In this document: piece after piece, positions 1-4,551 of the stretch
Position numbering within the stretch: position 1 is the first letter of the stretch
How the letters are laid out: each line of letters begins with the position of its first letter
Source of the DNA: Rhodocyclaceae bacterium
Lineage (GTDB): Bacteria; Pseudomonadota; Gammaproteobacteria; Burkholderiales; Rhodocyclaceae
NCBI GenBank assembly: GCA_013821865.1
Contig: PNJM01000171.1
Location: 1 to 6,000 of the forward strand
Length of the DNA stretch: 6,000 nucleotides
Reading direction: 5' to 3'
The notes under the pieces: model-generated
Seen by the model: only the letters and a program-made list of their open reading frames with translations
What the model was told of the DNA's origin: nothing
Database searches by the model: none
Position numbers and translations under genes: made by a program

Positions 1-413
1 TGCTGTTCGATCAGGCCCTTGATGGCGGCCAGTTCGCGCAGGAGATTGTCCCGCTCGGGCGGCGCCTCGCTTCTGCGGCCATCGGCCTCGCGCGATTCGC
101 GCGCCGCCGCCTTGCCCGGCGGCCATTCGCGCACGCCCGATTTCGCCTCCGGCACGGGCCGGGCGGGCGCGGGCTTGCGCGCGCCCGCCGATAGGCTGAC
201 GGTGAAGTCGTCGTCGATATCGGTGGTCGGCGCCGAACGCGGCGCCGAAGCGGCAGCCTGCATCCCGTCGATTTCGCTCGACATGACCGCGGTGATCTCC
301 ACGCCGCCATCGACGCTGCGATTGGAGAGCACGATGGCATCGGGGCCGAGTTCTTCCTTGACGCGGCGCAGGGCCTCGCGGGCGGTCTGGGCAAAGTATT
401 TCTTCGCGTTCAT
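1..413 (-). CDS. flhF: Flagellar biosynthesis GTPase FlhF, N-terminal part (runs off the window)
   Basis: FlhF is an SRP/Ftsy-like GTPase that acts at the cytoplasmic membrane to set the position and number of polar flagella. Only the first 137 codons are here; the 3' end lies beyond base 1. The frame starts MNAKKYFAQTAREALRRVKE and continues with ELGPDAIVLSNR and VDGGVEITAV (about residues 20-43). This is the typical FlhF N-terminal domain. Residues about 50-115 are a Pro/Ala/Arg-rich, probably disordered linker, followed by a more helical stretch (about 116-137). The NG GTPase domain with its P-loop is not in the window. The ATG (413-411) overlaps the flhA TGA as ATGA, and GGAGG sits 6 bases upstream inside flhA, so translation is probably coupled. 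I saw no internal stop. Identity rests on the N-terminal domain plus position after flhA. Confidence 0.93.
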   Translation of the reverse strand, partial: MNAKKYFAQTAREALRRVKEELGPDAIVLSNRSVDGGVEITAVMSSEIDGMQAAASAPRSAPTTDIDDDFTVSLSAGARKPAPARPVPEAKSGVREWPPGKAAARESREADGRRSEAPPERDNLLRELAAIKGLIEQ

Positions 414-2494
414 GACTTACCTCCGATAATCGATGTGACCTTGATGGTGCGGGAATCCGGCACTTCCGAATTGGCAATGACCTTGAGCTGCGGCACGGCA
501 CGCCGCAGGAAACGCGAAAGCAGCCAGCGCAGCGCGCCCGGCACCAGTATCACGGCCGGCAGGCCGACCTCCTCCTGGCGCCGGGCGGCAGCCGCCGTCT
601 CGCGCAGCAGCGTATCGGCCAGCCCCGGCTCGATGCCGCTGCCGTCCGGCCCGACCGTCTGCACCGCCTGCTGCAGCACGCGCTCCAGCTTGGGATCGAG
701 CGCCATGACGGACAGCTCGGCGTTGCCCGGATAGAGTTGCTGCACGATCGAACGGCCCAGCGCCACACGCACCTGCGCCGTGAGTTCCGCCGCATCCTGG
801 GTACGCGGCGCGTGCTCGGCCACCGTCTCGATGATGGTGCGCATGTCGCGGATGGTGACGCCTTCCTCCAGCAGGTTCTGCAGCACGCGTTGCAGCGTGG
901 ACAGCGGAATCTGCTTGGGCACCAGCTCCTCGATCGCCTTGGGCGAATCCTTGGCGATGTGATCCAGCAGCTGCTGCGTCTCCTGCCGGCCGAGCAGTTC
1001 CGCGGCGTGGCTGAGGACGATGTGGTTGAGGTGCGTGGCCACCACGGTGCTGGCATCCACCACGGTGTAGCCGAGAGCATTGGCCTGGTCGCGCATGCCC
1101 GCGTCGACCCACACCGCCGGCAGGCCGAAGGCGGGATCGCGCGTCTGCGTGCCCGGCAGCAGCCCGGCGACGCGGCCCGGATTGATGGCGAGGAACATGC
1201 CGGGATAGGCCTCGCCCAGGCCCACCTCGACGCCCTTCAGCGCGATCCGGTAGCCGTTGGGCTTCAGCTCCAGGTTGTCGCGAATATGCACCGGCACGGC
1301 GAGGAAGCCCACTTCCTGCGCGAACTTCTTGCGCAGGCCGCGGATGCGCTTGAGCAGTTCGCCGTCCTGGCCCCTGTCCACCAGCGGGATCAGGCGGTAG
1401 CCGACTTCGAGGCCGAGCACATCGACCGGCGCGACGTCCGCCCAGCTCGCTTCCTGGGATTCGACCGGCGCCGCCGCCGGGATCGCCGCAACCTCAGGTT
1501 CAGGCGCGGCCTTCCGCTTCGCGGCATGCCAGGCCAGGCTGCCGGTGCCGGCGGCGAGCAGCAGGAAGGCGAAATGCGGCATGCCGGGGATGAGGCCGAG
1601 CAGGCCGATGATGCCGCCGGTGAGCGCCAGCACGCGCGGGTTGGAGAACATCTGGCCGACGAACTGCTGGCCGATGTCTTCGTTGGTGGCGACGCGGCTC
1701 ACCACCAGGCCGGCCGCGGTGGAGATGATGAGCGCCGGTATCTGCGCCACCAGGCCGTCGCCGATGGTCAGCAAAGTGTAGGCCTGTGCCGCGCGGCCGA
1801 GTTCCATGTCGTGCTGCAGCACGCCGATGATGAGGCCGCCGATGATGTTGATGAAGAGGATCAGGATGCCGGCCACGGCATCGCCGCGCACGAACTTCGA
1901 GGCGCCGTCCATCGAGCCGAAGAAATCCGCTTCCTGCGAAATCTCGGCGCGGCGCTTGCGCGCCTCGTCCTCGCCGATCAGGCCGGCGCTGAGGTCGGCG
2001 TCGATGGCCATCTGCTTGCCGGGCATGGCGTCCAGGGTGAAACGGGCCGACACTTCGGCGATGCGGCCGGCGCCCTTGGTGATCACGACGAAGTTGATCA
2101 CCACCAGGATGACGAACACCACCAGGCCGACGGCGTAGTTGCCGCCGACGAGGAAGTGGCCGAACGCCTCGATCACCTTGCCCGCCGCGTCCGGGCCGGT
2201 GTGGCCCTCCAGCAGCACCACGCGCGTCGAGGCGACGTTGAGCGAGAGGCGCAGCAGCGTCGTCACCAGCAGCACCGTCGGGAAGATCGAGAAGTCGAGC
2301 GGCTTCATGGTGTACATCGCCACCAGCAGCACCATCACCGACAGCGCGATGTTGAAGGTGAACAGCAGGTCGAGCAGCAGCGTCGGCAGCGGCAGCACCA
2401 TCATCGACAGGATCATGATGATGAGGATGGGCGCCGCCAGCTGGCGCACGTTGCCGCCGGCGAAGAAGCTGCGCAGGGTCAGTTCGCCGTTCAT
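410..2494 (-). CDS. flhA: Flagellar type III export gate protein FlhA
   Basis: FlhA is the nonameric inner-membrane core of the flagellar export gate. It couples proton-motive force to export and docks chaperone-substrate complexes through its cytoplasmic domain. The 694 residues match the usual length (about 690). Residues about 18-323 hold roughly eight hydrophobic segments. Between the fourth and fifth is the FHIPEP signature region (about 137-168), including KGAGRIAEVSARF and LDAMPGKQMAID. Asp205 in FVRGDAVAG is likely the equivalent of the conserved Asp implicated in proton use in Salmonella. A charged/Ala-Pro linker (about 324-350) leads to the C-terminal domain (about 355-694), which is complete. 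The ATG is preceded by GGAG at 2502-2505 with 7-base spacing, and the start fits family N-termini. Downstream flhF overlaps by 4 bases. The gap to flhB is unusually long (148 bp) and filled by a palindromic repeat. No missing key residues were noticed. Confidence 0.97.
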   Translation of the reverse strand: MNGELTLRSFFAGGNVRQLAAPILIIMILSMMVLPLPTLLLDLLFTFNIALSVMVLLVAMYTMKPLDFSIFPTVLLVTTLLRLSLNVASTRVVLLEGHTGPDAAGKVIEAFGHFLVGGNYAVGLVVFVILVVINFVVITKGAGRIAEVSARFTLDAMPGKQMAIDADLSAGLIGEDEARKRRAEISQEADFFGSMDGASKFVRGDAVAGILILFINIIGGLIIGVLQHDMELGRAAQAYTLLTIGDGLVAQIPALIISTAAGLVVSRVATNEDIGQQFVGQMFSNPRVLALTGGIIGLLGLIPGMPHFAFLLLAAGTGSLAWHAAKRKAAPEPEVAAIPAAAPVESQEASWADVAPVDVLGLEVGYRLIPLVDRGQDGELLKRIRGLRKKFAQEVGFLAVPVHIRDNLELKPNGYRIALKGVEVGLGEAYPGMFLAINPGRVAGLLPGTQTRDPAFGLPAVWVDAGMRDQANALGYTVVDASTVVATHLNHIVLSHAAELLGRQETQQLLDHIAKDSPKAIEELVPKQIPLSTLQRVLQNLLEEGVTIRDMRTIIETVAEHAPRTQDAAELTAQVRVALGRSIVQQLYPGNAELSVMALDPKLERVLQQAVQTVGPDGSGIEPGLADTLLRETAAAARRQEEVGLPAVILVPGALRWLLSRFLRRAVPQLKVIANSEVPDSRTIKVTSIIGGKS
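420..424 (-). promoter_or_regulatory. Ribosome binding site of flhF inside the flhA 3' end
   Basis: On the minus strand the bases read GGAGG, then TAAGTC, then ATG: a full Shine-Dalgarno core with 6-base spacing. It lies within the codons for Gly-Gly near the end of FlhA. It fixes the flhF start at 413 and supports the 4-base ATGA overlap. Confidence 0.8.
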
Positions 2495-2501
2495 CGCTGC
2501 G

Positions 2502-2505
2502 CTCC
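2502..2505 (-). promoter_or_regulatory. Ribosome binding site of flhA
   Basis: GGAG on the minus strand lies 7 bases before the flhA ATG, immediately outside the end of the palindromic element (2506). If the element folds in the mRNA, the base of the stem would abut this site, which could affect flhA translation; that effect is inference. Confidence 0.65.
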
Positions 2506-2643
2506 AGTTGCGAGTTTAGAGTTGCGAGTTTCGAGTTGGAAAGACCTTCTTGCGGCGGTAGTGCGCTGAAACGGACTGCGATGAAACTCAGCGGCCGACT
2601 GCGCGCCTTTCAACTCGAAACCCGCAACCCGGAATCCGCAACT
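2506..2643. repeat. Palindromic intergenic element (MITE/REP-like) between flhB and flhA
   Basis: The left arm (2506-2543) and the reverse complement of the right arm (2607-2643) align over 37-38 bases with six mismatches and one single-base gap. Both share GGTTTCGAGTTG-like cores (left TTGCGAGTTTCGAGTTG, right TTGCGGGTTTCGAGTTG when complemented). Several mismatches are transitions that would still allow G-U pairs in RNA. Each arm is internally repetitive: TTGCGAGTTT occurs at 2508-2517 and again at 2522-2531. The 63-base centre contains a smaller inverted repeat, CGCTGA (2564-2569) with TCAGCG (2588-2593). The element codes for nothing convincing. It fills the gap from the last base of the flhB stop codon to the flhA ribosome binding site. 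No clear target-site duplication is visible at its edges. From memory, GAGTTTCGAGTT-type repeats recur between genes in several G+C-rich proteobacteria. Confidence 0.8.
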
Positions 2644-3776
2644 CATGCTGCCTCCGGATCGAGTTCGGCCGGCACCGGCAGTTCGACCGGCACTTCCGGC
2701 GCGCGCCCGCCATGGGCCAAGTAGTGATTGAGCTGGTAGACATAGGCCATCACCTCGGCCACGGCACGATAAAGCGTGGCCGGAATCACGTCGCCGATCT
2801 CGCTGTTGCGGTACAGCGCGCGCGCCAGCGGCGGCGCTTCCAGCAGCGGCACGCCGTGCTCCCGCGCGATCTCGCGGATCTTCTGTGCGATCAGGCCGCG
2901 TCCCATGGCCACCACGCGGGGGGCGGGCATTTTCTCGTCGTATTGCAGCGCCACGGCGTAGTGCGTCGGGTTGGTGACGACGACCTGGGCCTTGGGCACC
3001 TCCTGCATCATGCGCTTGCGCGCCATCTCGCGCTGCTGGCTGCGGATGCGCGCCTTCAACTGGGGGTCGCCTTCCAGCTCCTTGTGCTCCCGGCGCAGCT
3101 CTTCCTTGGTCATGCGCAGGCGGCTGTGGTATTGCCAGAGCTGGAAGGGCACGTCGATCGCCGCGATCAGAGCCAGCGAGGCGGCGATGAACATGGTGCT
3201 GGAGAGGATCACGCGCCCCATCGAATGCAGGCCTGTCTCGAGCGGCTGGCCGATGAGGGCGAACATGGCGTCCTTTTCGTGCATGACCACCCACACGGCA
3301 ATGCTGCCGACGAGCAGCGATTTCAGCACCGCCTTGACCAGCTCGACCACGCTGTTCGTGGAAAACATGCGGCCGAAGCCCTTGAGCGGATCGAGCCGGC
3401 TGAAGTCCGGCATCAGTGCCTTGGTCGAGAAATTGAAGCCGCCCATCAGGAAGGGCGCGGCCAGCGCGGCAACGAGCAGAACGGCGAACAACGGGGCCAG
3501 CGCCAGCAAGGCGTCTCCGGCCATGCTCATGAAGGCGTGCGGCATCGCGTCGGCATCGAAGGCGGCGGCGCGATCCAGCGTCAGGCCGCGCCGGACGATG
3601 CCGGCGATGCCCCCCGCCAGCCACGAGCCCGTCACCCAGAGCGCGCCCGAACCGGCGATCAGGACGAGAAAAGCGGCCAGCTCGCGCGATTGCGGCACCT
3701 GGCCTTCTTCGCGCGCCTGTTCCAGCCGTCGGCTGCTTGCCGGTTCAGTTCGTTCGAGATCGGAATCTTCCGCCAC
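2643..3776 (-). CDS. flhB: Flagellar export specificity switch protein FlhB
   Basis: FlhB is an inner-membrane component of the flagellar type III export gate. It switches substrate specificity from rod/hook to filament proteins after self-cleavage. The 377 residues match the family. The N-terminus (AEDSDLERTEP, then RRLEQAREEGQVPQSREL) is the typical FlhB opening. Four hydrophobic segments lie at about 32-56, 88-112, 145-165 and 188-210. A charged cytoplasmic linker follows, then the autocleavage motif N269-P270-T271-H272, at the same numbering as the Salmonella protein. The domain continues to about 355 and ends in a Pro/Glu-rich tail. The start is GTG, chosen because it alone gives the family N-terminus and has AGAGG 6 bases upstream. 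It probably begins a transcription unit with flhA and flhF, since a terminator-like hairpin precedes it. The TGA stop touches the right end of the palindromic element. Confidence 0.97.
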   Translation of the reverse strand: MAEDSDLERTEPASSRRLEQAREEGQVPQSRELAAFLVLIAGSGALWVTGSWLAGGIAGIVRRGLTLDRAAAFDADAMPHAFMSMAGDALLALAPLFAVLLVAALAAPFLMGGFNFSTKALMPDFSRLDPLKGFGRMFSTNSVVELVKAVLKSLLVGSIAVWVVMHEKDAMFALIGQPLETGLHSMGRVILSSTMFIAASLALIAAIDVPFQLWQYHSRLRMTKEELRREHKELEGDPQLKARIRSQQREMARKRMMQEVPKAQVVVTNPTHYAVALQYDEKMPAPRVVAMGRGLIAQKIREIAREHGVPLLEAPPLARALYRNSEIGDVIPATLYRAVAEVMAYVYQLNHYLAHGGRAPEVPVELPVPAELDPEAA

Positions 3777-3782
3777 AAAACA

Positions 3783-3787
3783 CCTCT
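3783..3787 (-). promoter_or_regulatory. Ribosome binding site fixing the GTG start of flhB
   Basis: Minus-strand AGAGG is followed by TGTTTT and then GTG, a 6-base spacing. No ATG in frame gives the conserved FlhB N-terminus, so this site decides the start. Confidence 0.75.
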
Positions 3788-3834
3788 TTTGACGATGGCG
3801 ATTATTGCCGGCCGGGGCAAGAGGCGGAGCAAGG

Positions 3835-3856
3835 AAAAGAGCGGGATTAACCCGCT
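3835..3856 (-). terminator. Probable intrinsic terminator after the cheA-end operon
   Basis: On the minus strand AGCGGG, loop TTAAT, CCCGCT forms a 6-bp perfect G+C-rich stem directly followed by CTTTT. It lies 33 bases after the stop codon of the DUF3135-like gene and about 60 bases before flhB. This is the expected place for the end of one operon and the start of another. The T tract is short, so termination may be partial. Confidence 0.65.
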
Positions 3857-3888
3857 ATTTCGGGAATTGGCGGATGCCTGAAGGCAAT

Positions 3889-4188
3889 TTACCGGCCGCG
3901 CCGGATCAGCCTGTGCAGCGTGTCGGTCTGCTCGTCGAGCAGCTTGAGATGGCCGGCCAGGGCTTCCAGGCGGTCGCCGAGCATGCGCGCCAGTTCGCGT
4001 GCGGCGACTGCGGGCGCGCCGGAGACGGCACGCACCTGGTCGATATGGGTCTGGAGGTCGCGCAGGTGCTGCTCGGATTCGGGGCGTTCCGAGATGAAGT
4101 CGGAAATGGCGCGTTCGCGCTCGCGGAAGTAGGCGGCCGGGTCGCGCGTTGCCAGGTCGTGCCAGGCGTCGAAATCGAAACGGGACAA
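3889..4188 (-). CDS. Small DUF3135-like protein of unknown function
   Basis: A 99-residue soluble, strongly charged, helical protein. The N-terminus SRFDFDAWHDLATRDP, followed by AAYFRERERAISDFI and then LRDLQTHIDQVR, resembles what I recall of the DUF3135 family. That family opens with FDFDxWxxLAxxDP and later carries an LxxLQxxID stretch. No function is established, and I see no signal peptide, membrane segment or catalytic motif. The start is uncertain: TTG at 4188 is the only usual start codon in this frame just before the conserved block, with a weak GGA 8 bases upstream. The frame stays open to 4422, but that stretch overlaps the preceding gene and has arginine-rich shadow composition. 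The gene lies 52 bases after the receptor-tip-like gene and ends in TAA, with a terminator 33 bases on. It is therefore probably the last cistron of the cheA unit. The family match is from memory. Confidence 0.78.
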   Translation of the reverse strand: MSRFDFDAWHDLATRDPAAYFRERERAISDFISERPESEQHLRDLQTHIDQVRAVSGAPAVAARELARMLGDRLEALAGHLKLLDEQTDTLHRLIRRGR

Positions 4189-4240
4189 AGTATGTTTCCG
4201 GCCGCGGAGTCGGTCGATGCTTGGGCTATTCCACCACTTT

Positions 4241-4540
4241 CTAGGGTCGGCCGCAATGCCGGGCGAAGGCGGAGCCCGCCTGGATCTGCTGCAGAAGAGC
4301 CTCGACCGCCGCCGCAACCCTGCCGGCCTCGACCGCCGCCCCGCCCGCTTGCGTGGCGATGCCGTCCATTTCGGCGGCCGGCCCGCCCGCCGCGCGGGCC
4401 CCAATGGATTCCAGCGCGGCATTGAGCGCGAGCAACCCGGACTGCTCTGCCAGCCGGTGGATTTCCTCCAGCGTGGCGCGCACCGCGGCCTCGCGGAATG
4501 CTTCTTCGCCCTGGCTGTCGCGTGCGAGTGCGTTGCTCAT
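4241..4540 (-). CDS. Miniature chemoreceptor signalling-tip-like protein
   Basis: A 99-residue protein with no signal peptide or membrane segment. Residues 26-44 read EIHRLAEQSGLLALNAALE, which closely matches the descending helix of the MCP signalling hairpin tip (consensus [21 protein letters not shown]). Asn40 and Glu44 are kept at positions that bind CheA/CheW or make trimer contacts in receptors. After this the match decays: a two-residue insertion seems to precede Ala-Arg (48-49), AAGGPA forms the likely turn, and the returning helix (about 56-88) lacks the GFAVVADEVR signature. There is no ligand-binding domain, HAMP domain, adaptation helix or C-terminal pentapeptide. The start is clear: ATG at 4540 with GGAGGAC 4 bases upstream and 11 bases after the cheA stop, so it is co-transcribed and probably well translated. 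It could tune or cap CheA-CheW arrays, or be a receptor remnant. The tip resemblance is seen; the role is inference. Confidence 0.82.
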   Translation of the reverse strand: MSNALARDSQGEEAFREAAVRATLEEIHRLAEQSGLLALNAALESIGARAAGGPAAEMDGIATQAGGAAVEAGRVAAAVEALLQQIQAGSAFARHCGRP

Positions 4541-4543
4541 TTT

Positions 4544-4550
4544 GTCCTCC
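4544..4550 (-). promoter_or_regulatory. Strong ribosome binding site for the receptor-tip-like gene
   Basis: GGAGGAC on the minus strand, followed by AAA and ATG, lies between the cheA stop (4554-4552) and the next start (4540). Its strength and position fix the start of the small gene and argue that it is a genuine translated cistron. Confidence 0.8.
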
Positions 4551-4551
4551 G

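Noticed and set aside
1..413. Plus-strand and alternative minus-strand frames over flhF
   Set aside because: The frame starting at 413 matches the FlhF N-terminal domain and remains open to base 1. The others are Arg/Ser/Pro-rich shadows.
737..2569. A 610-codon open frame on the plus strand
   Set aside because: It lies antisense to flhA, is full of His, Gln and Arg from reading G+C-rich codons backwards, and shows no recognisable domain. It is a shadow of flhA.
2506..2643. Rho-independent terminator between flhB and flhA
   Set aside because: The inverted repeat has a long 63-base centre and no T run after either arm, and flhA needs transcription through it. Repeat element is the better reading.
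2491..3624. A 377-codon minus-strand frame across flhB and the flhB-flhA gap
   Set aside because: It is out of frame with flhB and Arg/Gly-rich. Its tail includes the translated repeat (LETRNSKLAT-type), which is a typical artefact of this palindromic sequence.
3798..3835. Sigma-54 and sigma-28 promoters before flhB
   Set aside because: The sigma-54-like stretch lacks the essential GG of the -24 element. GGCAATAA resembles a sigma-28 -10 box but has no TAAA-type -35 at the right distance. Too weak to list as a feature.
2712..3881. A 389-codon open frame on the plus strand
   Set aside because: It is antisense to flhB with the same His/Gln/Arg-rich composition. FlhB on the minus strand has clear family motifs throughout.
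4189..4422. N-terminal extension of the DUF3135-like gene to an ATG at 4422
   Set aside because: The extension overlaps the receptor-tip-like gene in another frame and is Arg/Pro-rich. Homology-like sequence begins only at the TTG at 4188.
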